From NCBI RefSeq assembly GCF_030698175.1, contig NZ_JAUYNT010000018.1:62001-126000 (forward strand): a DNA stretch of 64,000 bases, given 5' to 3'. Numbering within the stretch: position 1 is the stretch's first letter; every line of letters starts with the position of its first letter. Shown here one piece after another: positions 56,503 to 64,000 of this stretch. The notes under the pieces were generated by a model. The model saw nothing but the letters and a program-made list of their open reading frames with translations, was not told the origin of the DNA and ran no database searches. The stretch is from Pseudomonas sp. GTDB taxonomy: Bacteria; Pseudomonadota; Gammaproteobacteria; Pseudomonadales; Pseudomonadaceae. The translations under genes and the position numbers were made by a program.

Positions 56503-57585
56503 ATGCTGTCTTTCAAGCTTGAAACCCGCCCCGAAGCCTCGCGCACCATGAGTTATTTGTCGCCGCTGATCGCCGTGGCACTGACCCTGATTGGCGGCTT
56601 GCTGGTGTTCTCGGCCTTGGGTAAAGACCCGCTCGAGGGCTTCCAGGTATTTTTCCTTAACCCGCTGCGTAACTGGAACGGGGTCGCCGAGCTGCTGCTC
56701 AAAGCCACGCCGCTGATGCTCTGCGCCGTCGGCTTGGCCATCGGCTTTCGCGCCAACGTGTGGAACATCGGCGCCGAAGGCCAGTTTATCGTCGGCGCCT
56801 GCGCCGCCACAGGCGCCGCCTTGTTACTGGAGGACATCAGCGGCCCCCAGGTGTTGGTCGCCATGGTGCTCGCCGGCGCGCTGGGCGGGGCGGCTTGGGC
56901 GGCGATTCCGGCGTTTTTGCGTACCCACTTCAATGCCAATGAAATCCTGGTGTCGTTGATGCTGGTGTATATCGCCCAGCTGCTGGTGTCCTGGCTGGTA
57001 TTCGGCCCCTGGATCGACCCGGAGGGGTTTAATTTCCCGCAGAGCAAGATGTTCTCCGACTCGGCATTGCTGCCGATGTTAGTCGAGGGCACCCGCTTGA
57101 ACCTGGCCTTTGTACTGGCCCTCGGGGTGCTGCTGATCGGCTACCTGTTTATGCAAAGAAGCTTTCTCGGATTCAAGATGCGGGTCGCCGGCGAGGCGCC
57201 AGAGGCCGCGCGTTATGCCGGCTTCTCGGCCAAGTTGATGGTCTGGATTGGCCTCTTGGCCGGCGGCGCCTGCTCCGGACTGGCCGGCATGGCTGAGGTC
57301 GCCGGGCCCATGGGCCAGCTAACCGACAAGGTGGCCAGCGGTTACGGCTTTGCCGCCATCATCGTGGCCTTCGTCGGCCGTTTGAATCCGCTGGGGATCT
57401 TCTTCGCCAGCCTGCTGATGGCGCTGCTGTATATCGGCGGCGAACAAGCGCAGCAGTACTTGAGTCTGCCCTCCTCCATCTCCAAGGTGTTCCAGGGCAT
57501 GTTGCTGTTCTTCTTGCTCGGCTCTGACCTGTTTATCAATTACCGCTTACGGATGCGCTGGGCACCGGCCAAGGCAGGGCATTAA
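56503..57585 (+). CDS. Nucleoside-type ABC importer, permease 1
   Basis: A 360-residue integral membrane protein of the BPD_transp_2 class (YufP type) with about nine hydrophobic segments. The family signature GFRANVWNIGAEGQFIVGA is near residue 80, and GFAAIIVAFVGRLNPLGI is near the end. AAGGGA precedes the start. It lies between the ATPase and permease 2. Confidence 0.92.
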   Translation: MLSFKLETRPEASRTMSYLSPLIAVALTLIGGLLVFSALGKDPLEGFQVFFLNPLRNWNGVAELLLKATPLMLCAVGLAIGFRANVWNIGAEGQFIVGACAATGAALLLEDISGPQVLVAMVLAGALGGAAWAAIPAFLRTHFNANEILVSLMLVYIAQLLVSWLVFGPWIDPEGFNFPQSKMFSDSALLPMLVEGTRLNLAFVLALGVLLIGYLFMQRSFLGFKMRVAGEAPEAARYAGFSAKLMVWIGLLAGGACSGLAGMAEVAGPMGQLTDKVASGYGFAAIIVAFVGRLNPLGIFFASLLMALLYIGGEQAQQYLSLPSSISKVFQGMLLFFLLGSDLFINYRLRMRWAPAKAGH

Positions 57586-57587
57586 CA

Positions 57588-58520
57588 ATGGATATCAACC
57601 TGATTAGCGCCATTCTGTTTGCCACTTTGGTGGCCGGCACCCCATTGATTATCGTCGCCCTCGGCGAGCTGATTAGCGAAAAAGCCGGAGTGCTCAACCT
57701 CGGCGCCGAAGGCACCATGGCCATGGGTGCGGTGGCGGGTTTCGCCGTCACCCACTACAGCGGCAATGCCTACCTCGGGGTACTGGCCGGGATGAGCGCC
57801 GGTGCCTTGATGAGCCTGCTGTTTGCTCTGCTGACCCTGACCCTGATGGCCAATCAGGTTGCCTCAGGCTTGGCATTGGCGATCTTCGGCGTCGGCCTGT
57901 CGGCCTTTATTGGCAAGCCGTTTGAGTCGCTGACCCTGCAAACCGTACCGACCCTGCGCATTCCCTTACTGGCCGATATTCCGCTGCTGGGCCCGGCCCT
58001 GTTTGATCATCAATGGCTGGTGTATTTCTCCTGGGTGCTGCTCGCCGCGGTGGTCTGGTTTCTGCGTAAAAGCCGCGCCGGACTGATCTTGCGCGCGGTC
58101 GGTGAATCGCCCTCATCGGCGCACGCCATCGGCTACTCGGTGATTGGCATTCGTTATCTGGCGGTAATCTTTGGCGGCGCCATGGCCGGGATTGGCGGTG
58201 CCTTTCTCTCGGTGTTTTACACCCCGCTGTGGGTCGAAGGCATGGTCTCTGGCCGGGGCTGGATCGCCCTGGCGCTGGTGGTGTTCGCCACCTGGCGGCC
58301 ATTGCGGGTGATGGTCGGCGCCTACCTGTTTGGCGGCGTGATGATCAGCCAGTTATTCCTGCAAGGCTCAGGCTTGCCGATCAATGTGCCGTCACAGCTG
58401 CTCTCGGCCCTGCCCTACCTCGCCACCATCATTGTGCTGGTGCTGATCTCGCGTAATCAGCAAAGCATTCGCCTGAACTCACCGCTGTCACTCGGCCAAC
58501 CTTACCGGCCGGACGCTTAA
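57588..58520 (+). CDS. Nucleoside-type ABC importer, permease 2
   Basis: A 310-residue partner permease (YufQ type), starting 2 bases after permease 1. Signatures include EKAGVLNLGAEGTMAMGAV and GRGWIALALVVFATWRPLRV. About nine hydrophobic segments are visible. Heterodimer with permease 1 is expected. Confidence 0.92.
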   Translation: MDINLISAILFATLVAGTPLIIVALGELISEKAGVLNLGAEGTMAMGAVAGFAVTHYSGNAYLGVLAGMSAGALMSLLFALLTLTLMANQVASGLALAIFGVGLSAFIGKPFESLTLQTVPTLRIPLLADIPLLGPALFDHQWLVYFSWVLLAAVVWFLRKSRAGLILRAVGESPSSAHAIGYSVIGIRYLAVIFGGAMAGIGGAFLSVFYTPLWVEGMVSGRGWIALALVVFATWRPLRVMVGAYLFGGVMISQLFLQGSGLPINVPSQLLSALPYLATIIVLVLISRNQQSIRLNSPLSLGQPYRPDA

Positions 58521-58607
58521 TCGCGCGGCGCGGCCAGCAGCACACCGCGCCAGCACTTTAGTTAACCCTCGTACGCAACCTAAGCACGGCAACCAGGAGC
58601 ACAACAG

Positions 58608-59705
58608 ATGAGCAATCGCAGAGACTTTATCAAGGTCGCCGGTGGCATGACCGCCGCGCTGGTGTTTGGCGCCAACCTGTTCGGCCAGGCGCACGCGGCA
58701 GAACCGCTGAAGGTCGGGTTTGTGTATATCAGCCCAATAGGCGATGCCGGCTGGACCTACCAGCACGACCAGGGTCGCCTCGAGATGGAAAAAGTCCTGG
58801 GCGATAAGGTGCAAACCAAATACATCGAAAACGTCCCCGAGGGCGCCGATGCCGAGCGGGTGATTCGCGAACTGGCCAACAGCGGTTACACGCTGATCTA
58901 CGCCACCAGCTTCGGTTATATGAACTTCGTGCAGCGGGTCGCCAAGCAGTATCCCGACGTGACCTTTATGCACGCCACCGGCTATAAAACCGGCAAGAAT
59001 TTTGGCAACTACAACGCGCGATTCTACGAGGGACGTTACCTGAATGGCGTGGTCGCCGGCAAACTGAGCAAGTCCAATGTGCTCGGTTACGTGGCCGCCT
59101 TCCCCATCCCGGAAGTGGTGATGGGCATCAACGCCTTCACCCTCGGCGCCCGCAGCGTGAACCCCAAAGCCGAAGTACGAGTGATCTGGACCAACGGCTG
59201 GTATGACCCGGGCAAAGAGCGCGAAGCAGCCATGACCCTGATCTCCCAAGGCGCCGACATGCTCACCCACCACACCGACTCCACCGCCGTGGTGCAAGCC
59301 GCCGAAGAGAAAGCCGTGCATGCCTTTGCCTACCACTCCGACATGGCCAAATATGGCCCCACCGCGCAACTCTCCGGCACCACCCACCAGTGGGGCGACT
59401 ACTACACCAAAACCACCCAAGCAGTGCTCGATGGCAGCTGGAAGTCGACCTCAACCTGGGGTGGCTACAAGGAGGGAATGATCAAAATAGTGCCACTCAA
59501 TGCCTCGGTGCCTGCCGAGCTAAAGACTCAAATCAGCGCGTTGGAAGGCCAGATGCAAGCCGGCACCTTCAACCCGTTTAGCGGCCCGATAGTCGACCAG
59601 GACGGCAAGACCCGCGCCGCCGCCGGCCAAGTCATCAGCGATGAAGAGCTGAATAAAATGAACTACTTCGTCGAAGGCGTAGCCTCCAAACTGCCGCAAA
59701 AATAA
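58608..59705 (+). CDS. BMP-family purine nucleoside-type substrate-binding protein with Tat-type signal
   Basis: A 365-residue periplasmic binding protein of the BMP/Med family (PF02608 type). The start MSNRRDFIKVAGGMTAALVF has a twin-arginine signal (RRDFIK) and cleavage near AHA; there is no lipobox cysteine, unlike BmpA lipoproteins. The mature part begins AEPLKVGFVYISPIGDAGWTYQHD. SIGDAGW-type and ADMLTHHTDSTAVVQAA segments fit the ligand cleft. It closes the ABC operon. Tat export means it is folded before secretion, which is unusual for the family. Confidence 0.9.
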   Translation: MSNRRDFIKVAGGMTAALVFGANLFGQAHAAEPLKVGFVYISPIGDAGWTYQHDQGRLEMEKVLGDKVQTKYIENVPEGADAERVIRELANSGYTLIYATSFGYMNFVQRVAKQYPDVTFMHATGYKTGKNFGNYNARFYEGRYLNGVVAGKLSKSNVLGYVAAFPIPEVVMGINAFTLGARSVNPKAEVRVIWTNGWYDPGKEREAAMTLISQGADMLTHHTDSTAVVQAAEEKAVHAFAYHSDMAKYGPTAQLSGTTHQWGDYYTKTTQAVLDGSWKSTSTWGGYKEGMIKIVPLNASVPAELKTQISALEGQMQAGTFNPFSGPIVDQDGKTRAAAGQVISDEELNKMNYFVEGVASKLPQK

Positions 59706-59718
59706 ACTCTTAACGCAT

Positions 59719-59750
59719 AAAAAAGGCCAACCTCGCGGTTGGCCTTTTTC
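59719..59750 (+). terminator. Terminator after the ABC operon
   Basis: AAAAAGGCCAACC pairs with GGTTGGCCTTTTT with a 4-base loop. It is symmetrical and may also stop the converging GGDEF gene. Confidence 0.9.
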
Positions 59751-59781
59751 CTTGTGCCCAGCAACACGGTTAAAAACCGGT

Positions 59782-61116
59782 TTATGGATTGCCGCTGTTT
59801 TTATCCACATACATTGCCTCATCGGCATATTTGAGCAACTGCGCGATCCCATCACCATGCTCGGGGTAATGGGCAATGCCGATGCTCGGCAGTATGTGCA
59901 CGTTGCGCCCTTCAAGATCCATGGGCTGGCTCAGGGCGGCGCGGATTTTCCCAGAGACCAGTACGGCCGTTTCCGGCTGTTTGATCGTTTCCAGCAGCAC
60001 CACGAACTCGTCGCCGCCGATCCGGGCCACGGTATCGCCCTCGCGCACCACTTGTTTTAGCCGGCTGGCCACTTCCTGCAGCAGCAGATCACCGACGGCA
60101 TGGCCGAAAGAGTCGTTGACCTGCTTGAATTTATTCAAGTCCAGAAAGATCACGCCAAGGCGTCCGCCACTGTGTTTGACCCTGGCCAGCGCGACTTGCA
60201 AGCGGTCATACAAAAAAGTTCGGTTGGGCAAGCCGGTCAGTTCGTCGTTTTGCGCCATATGCTGCAAGCGGGCATACAGCCGCTTGCGCTCGATGGCAGT
60301 GACCACCTGAGTGGCGACAAACTGCAGCAGCTCCAGGTGTTTTTCGGTGTAGCTGACACTGCCCGCGCGGCTCTTCAACACCAGCGCGCCGATGGTGCCC
60401 TGGCTCGAATAAAGCGGCACGCCCAGCCAGCAAAAGGTACTGACATCGACCGTCATGGATAAGGTGGCCAACACGCTGTTCAGCGTCTCGGGGGTCAGCA
60501 GCAGCGGCTGCCCGCTGCGCACCACCGCCTGGCAGATGCTAGTTGAGGGCTCCAGCGAGCTTGAGGCTTGATCCTGCTCTTCGACGTGATAGGGAAAGTT
60601 CAGCTGATCGCTTGGTGCATCGTACAGCGCCACGCAAAAACCCAGCGCCGGCAGCAGCGTGTCGATGATCTGATGGATTTGTTGAAACAGCGCGACCAGG
60701 TCTTTGGCCGCATGGGCCGCTTCGGAGATCGAGTAAATCGCGGTTTGTAGCGCTTGCGCTTGTTTCAGCTCGCTGATGTCGCGCGCCACGCCGATGCGCA
60801 GCTGATCGCTCTCCGACCAGCACGCCGACCACATGATGTGCACCTCGCGACCGTCTTTGCGCTTATAACGGTTCTCAAAGTGCAGCTTAGGCTGCCCGGC
60901 CATCACCTCATTGGCCGCCGCCAAGGTTCTGGCCACATCGTCGGCGACCACCATCTCGATCATGGCTTTGCCGCGCATTTCCTCCGGCGTGTAACCGAAA
61001 ATACGCTCGCAAGCGGCGCTGGCAAACACGATGCGACCACTGGCATCCACCACGCAGACCGCGTCCAGCAGCAGATCGATAACACTCGCCAGTGATGTGG
61101 GGCTTGCTTTGTTCAT
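59782..61116 (-). CDS. PAS-GAF-GGDEF diguanylate cyclase
   Basis: A 444-residue cytoplasmic protein. Residues about 10-120 form a PAS domain (AVCVVDASGRIVFASAACER), then a GAF-type domain at about 140-280, then GGDEF with DELTGLPNRTFLYDRL and RIGGDEFVVLLE. The active-site loop is intact. The end SIGIAHYPEHGDGIAQLLKYADEAMYVDKNSG is typical. No membrane segment. It is distinct from the dual-domain protein at 27891. Confidence 0.9.
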   Translation of the reverse strand: MNKASPTSLASVIDLLLDAVCVVDASGRIVFASAACERIFGYTPEEMRGKAMIEMVVADDVARTLAAANEVMAGQPKLHFENRYKRKDGREVHIMWSACWSESDQLRIGVARDISELKQAQALQTAIYSISEAAHAAKDLVALFQQIHQIIDTLLPALGFCVALYDAPSDQLNFPYHVEEQDQASSSLEPSTSICQAVVRSGQPLLLTPETLNSVLATLSMTVDVSTFCWLGVPLYSSQGTIGALVLKSRAGSVSYTEKHLELLQFVATQVVTAIERKRLYARLQHMAQNDELTGLPNRTFLYDRLQVALARVKHSGGRLGVIFLDLNKFKQVNDSFGHAVGDLLLQEVASRLKQVVREGDTVARIGGDEFVVLLETIKQPETAVLVSGKIRAALSQPMDLEGRNVHILPSIGIAHYPEHGDGIAQLLKYADEAMYVDKNSGNP

Positions 61117-61433
61117 AAGCGACTACACAGGTTGCTCAAGGCCGTGAATTTACGACTCAGAGCTAACGCTAGCATGCCGGCACAGCGCCTTTATTCATTT
61201 TTTCGCGGCGCGGCGCTAGTTGCCAGCATGCCCATATCGACCCCAAGCAGCCTGTCGTAGTAGCTGGTGGACGCGTAAACGTTGCCCACCCTACATCGTT
61301 CGCAAGTCCGCGCAGGGTGGGAAACCGCGAAGCGTTTCCCACCCTGTAGTGTCCAGGCTACTTGCTGAATACAATGTGTGCCCGATTATCCCAGGCCATG
61401 AATATGGCTGCACCGGACAAGGAACTCGCCGCC
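61117..61433. other. Gap before the small acidic gene, mostly repeat
   Basis: 317 bases that hold the left 118-bp repeat (61250-61367) and the ribosome site of the next gene. Nothing else was recognised. Confidence 0.5.
61250..61367. repeat. 118-bp direct repeat, left copy
   Basis: The unit starts GCCTGTCG, contains GTAAACGTTGCCCACCCTAC and GGGTGGGAAACCGCGAAGCG, and ends CCAGGCTACTTGCTG. The right copy at 61988-62105 has the same length and order with about a dozen differences. The inner part belongs to the same family as the repeat at 36953. Confidence 0.85.
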
Positions 61434-61931
61434 ATGGCCTCCCCAGATAAACAGCAAAAACGCGCCCAGCGGGCCAAAGCCAAGGCCAAGCAGAACCGTT
61501 CGGGCAAGTCCAAAGCCAATGTCGTACATCCGCTGCTGGCCAATCCGCTGATCAACGAGCCATTCGATGATGTCGAAATCGACCTGAGCACCTTCGACTT
61601 CCAAGACATCGAAGAGAACGGTTTCGACCCGGCACTGTTCGACGACCTGTTCCAGGCGATGAACGTCGGCGAAGGCATCAGCCTGCTAGCGATGTGCCTG
61701 GTGTTCCTGCAATACCCGGTGCTGGAGCTGGTGGTCGCCGAGGAAGCGCAAGACCCGGCCACCGACTTTATGATGGGCCTGCTGATCACCTATCGCGGGA
61801 TCTTCCACGCTGAAGACGAAGACACGGCAGTGGATTGGATCGGCGGCGATGCCTTCCAGATGGCCTACAACGAGGCGTCGCTGATCCTGCAGAAGAAGCA
61901 CGCTCGCGGCGCCCCAGGCACCCACGCTTAA
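61434..61931 (+). CDS. Small acidic protein of unknown function
   Basis: A 165-residue protein from the ATG at 61434 (MASPDKQQKRAQRAKAKAKQ), chosen because AAGGAA lies 9-12 bases before it; an upstream in-frame ATG at 61398 is possible. The first 30 residues are Lys/Arg/Gln-rich, then the rest is strongly acidic (DDVEIDLSTFDFQDIEENGF). No signal or membrane segment. I have the impression of a conserved pseudomonad protein but no function is known to me. It sits between two direct repeats. Confidence 0.7.
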   Translation: MASPDKQQKRAQRAKAKAKQNRSGKSKANVVHPLLANPLINEPFDDVEIDLSTFDFQDIEENGFDPALFDDLFQAMNVGEGISLLAMCLVFLQYPVLELVVAEEAQDPATDFMMGLLITYRGIFHAEDEDTAVDWIGGDAFQMAYNEASLILQKKHARGAPGTHA

Positions 61932-62320
61932 AAGAGCAAAAGAGTCGGTAGCGGCCCTTAGTGAGCGAGCGGAACCGACACGAAGCTGCCTGTCGCAGAA
62001 GCTGGTGGACAAGTAAACGTTGTCCACCCTACATCGCTCTCAAGTCCGCTAGGGTGGGAAACCGCGAAGCGTTTCCCACCGTGTAGATGCCCAGGCTACT
62101 CGCTGCCGGCCGTAACAGACCGCAATCGGCCAAAAGCTGCCCATCGAAACTGTCTACGAAACCAAGGTCTATTCACTTTAAGCGTCGGCTGTTTTCCAAA
62201 AACGATGTTTAGAGTACGGTAAATAAATCTACCCCCTTTGCCTCAGAGACTTAATACTCTGCTCCGGCATGCTTGGGGCAATGCTCACATCAGTAATGAT
62301 ATGGATAGCTAGGGGACGCG
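61932..62320. other. Gap before the nuclease-helicase gene
   Basis: 389 bases holding the right 118-bp repeat and an AT-richer segment (62106-62320) that should carry the promoter. No clear hexamers were identified. Confidence 0.5.
61988..62105. repeat. 118-bp direct repeat, right copy
   Basis: Matches 61250-61367 in the same orientation. Together they bracket the small acidic gene, a configuration that could permit deletion by recombination. Confidence 0.85.
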
Positions 62321-64000
62321 ATGCAAGTTGCAGATTTCAGGTTGGTGGATGACCTGAGCCATAAAGATTTTGAGCACTTTGTGAAGGATCTGCTGCTTGC
62401 CTCGGGCTGGCAGGAAGCAGTGGTCACAGAGACTGGCAGCGAATATCGCTACGGTGATGGTGGGGTGGACATCTTTGCCTACCGCGACGGACGTAAGTTT
62501 GCAGTAGAGGTAAAACAACGCCAGCTGAACACTACGGTGGACGTCAGCGCTCTAAACCAATTGGTCACCGGGGCTCGGCTCGCAAATGTGAAACTGATGA
62601 TCTTGGTCACCAACTCGTACTTCACCTCCGAGGTCAAAGTCCGGGCTTTGCGCTTAGGTGTTGAACTGATTGACCGGGACGCGTTGAAGAACTTGTTTGT
62701 GGTTCGCGGCTCGGAGATCGGCCGAAGGATTAAGCCGCGCGAATATCAGGTTGAGGTCATTCAACAGGCACTGGAACACTTCGATACAGGCAAACGAAGA
62801 CTGCTGATCGAGATGGCAACCGGCCTGGGAAAAACTTACACCGTTGCGTTACTGATCAAACAATTGCTCGAACGTGCTGAGGTTAGGCCGCGCGTTCTGT
62901 TTCTCGCTCATCAGATCGAGATTCTGTTGCAGTCGGTGACCGCCTTCAAGAACGTGTTGGGTTTGGGGAGTTACAGCTTTTCTGCCTGCTTCGCGGGTTC
63001 TCGGCCTGAGAATACTGACTTGGTCTTTGCCAGCTTTGACACACTGTATGGCCAACTGGGCGACCTGGCGGCGGGTAGCTTTGATTACGTAATCGTCGAC
63101 GAAGCGCACCACACGCCGGCCAGAACCTATGCGAGCGTTGTGGCGCACTTCCAACCCCGTCTGCTTATTGGCCTTACAGCAACGCCTTGGCGCACCGATA
63201 ACAAAAGCGTTAGTGAATTCTTCGGCGGCGCGGACGGCCATATTGGCCGCTATGACCTGATCTGGGGGCTGCAGCATAAGAAACTGGCGTTTCCCAAGTA
63301 CTTGGTTTTGCTCGATGACATTGACCAGGATCGCATTGACCAACTGGAGAGTGGTCTGTCGATTTCGGATCTGGATAAACGGCTTTTCCTGCATAAGAAG
63401 GATCAAGAAGTCGTGCGCCTGATTGAGGCTACGATCAAACAGAAGCAGTTGAGTAACGTAAAGGGCATCGTCTTCTGTCGGAACATCAGACATCTTCGGC
63501 ACCTGCTCGGTTTCTTCGAAGCTGGTACCGCCACCAGCGTGCATTCGCGCATGCTGGATGCAGAACGCAGAGAAAATATCCGGCAATTCCGCGAAGGCGA
63601 ACTCAAGTACATCTTGGTATGCGATCTGTTCAATGAGGGGATCGATATCCCTGAAACCAATCTGCTGGTGTTCATGCGATACACGGGTTCGAAAACCGTG
63701 TGGCTGCAACAGTTAGGGCGCGGCCTACGCAAAACCAAAAACAAAGATTGTGTTCATGTGCTCGACTTTGTGGGATCTCTGGACCGCTTGAAGGATGTTC
63801 AGCAGTTGGTCAAGGCTGTGCGCAGCAAGCCAAGAAAAAGGCTGACTGAGGACGATCTGGATGAGGCCCGTGATGATCAACACGATCTGCACGATGACAC
63901 TATTGAAGTGACTTACAGCCAGTCGGCTGCGCGCGTGCTTGACCTGATCGAACGCCTGAGATACCGGCTCAATAGCCGTGAGGAAATGGTCGAGCAGCTT
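62321..64000 (+). CDS. Restriction-endonuclease-like/SF2 helicase fusion protein (partial)
   Basis: The frame is open to the window end (560 codons seen). Start ATG at 62321 follows AGGGGACGCG. Residues 1-120 look like an Mrr/PD-(D/E)XK nuclease: Asp50 in YGDGGVDIFAYRDG and Glu63/Lys65 in AVEVKQRQ. A DEAD/DEAH helicase follows: TGLGKT at 167-172, DEAH at 260-263, LTATPWR, and the motif VI QQLGRGLRK. Such fusions act as restriction or phage-defence enzymes. Its C-terminus and any partner genes lie outside. Confidence 0.85.
   Translation, partial: MQVADFRLVDDLSHKDFEHFVKDLLLASGWQEAVVTETGSEYRYGDGGVDIFAYRDGRKFAVEVKQRQLNTTVDVSALNQLVTGARLANVKLMILVTNSYFTSEVKVRALRLGVELIDRDALKNLFVVRGSEIGRRIKPREYQVEVIQQALEHFDTGKRRLLIEMATGLGKTYTVALLIKQLLERAEVRPRVLFLAHQIEILLQSVTAFKNVLGLGSYSFSACFAGSRPENTDLVFASFDTLYGQLGDLAAGSFDYVIVDEAHHTPARTYASVVAHFQPRLLIGLTATPWRTDNKSVSEFFGGADGHIGRYDLIWGLQHKKLAFPKYLVLLDDIDQDRIDQLESGLSISDLDKRLFLHKKDQEVVRLIEATIKQKQLSNVKGIVFCRNIRHLRHLLGFFEAGTATSVHSRMLDAERRENIRQFREGELKYILVCDLFNEGIDIPETNLLVFMRYTGSKTVWLQQLGRGLRKTKNKDCVHVLDFVGSLDRLKDVQQLVKAVRSKPRKRLTEDDLDEARDDQHDLHDDTIEVTYSQSAARVLDLIERLRYRLNSREEMVEQL

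Overview
The window reads as chromosomal DNA from a Pseudomonas-like gammaproteobacterium (high GC, strong GC bias at third codon positions). Individual proteins and gene order closely resemble known pseudomonad loci: rpsB-tsf-pyrH-frr-uppS-cdsA-dxr-rseP-bamA, map-glnD-dapC-dapD, ndvB-dapE-rlmA-plsB, and a xanthine dehydrogenase/ureide cluster like PA1513-PA1524 of P. aeruginosa. Species cannot be fixed from sequence alone.

Layout. (1) 1-8905, minus strand: translation and envelope operon (S2, EF-Ts, UMP kinase, ribosome recycling factor, undecaprenyl and CDP-diglyceride synthesis, DXP reductoisomerase, RseP, BamA cut by the window edge). (2) 9188-18989: map, glnD, dapC, an ArsC-like gene and dapD, then a cysteine desulfurase/SufE/TcdA group with a periplasmic binding protein on the opposite strand. 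The glnD-dapC junction carries a scar of a diverged tandem duplication. (3) 19350-27438: a 201-bp MITE-like element, ndvB, dapE, rlmA, a small unknown gene between heptamer repeats, and plsB, ending in a 48-bp perfect palindrome. (4) 27447-32553: what looks like the two ends of a destroyed type I secretion/RTX locus (C-terminus of an RTX-type protein and a frameshifted HlyB-like N-terminus). Between them sits a module of an outer-membrane porin-like protein, a small PstS-like periplasmic protein and a membrane GGDEF-EAL protein.

(5) 33092-54371: a complete guanine-to-glyoxylate route. Guanine deaminase (guaD) and xanthine dehydrogenase (xdhABC) make urate. PuuD (membrane urate oxidase with a c-type haem domain), UraH, UraD, PuuE, Alc and AllA take it to glyoxylate and urea. 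There is an AzgA-type purine permease, a FadR-type GntR regulator and a Tsx-like outer-membrane channel. Four copies of the palindrome TTGTAYACAA lie before the regulator, the permease, uraH and puuE, which suggests the regulator's operator. A block of four unrelated genes (AraC regulator, fatty acid hydroxylase family protein, unknown protein, exported PAN-domain protein) interrupts the cluster. (6) 54922-59705: a nucleoside-type ABC importer with a Tat-type signal on its binding lipoprotein-family subunit, which extends the purine theme.

(7) 59782-64000: a PAS-GAF-GGDEF protein, a small unknown gene between two 118-bp direct repeats, and the start of a restriction-nuclease/helicase fusion cut by the window end. 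No rRNA, tRNA, CRISPR array or intact transposase was seen.
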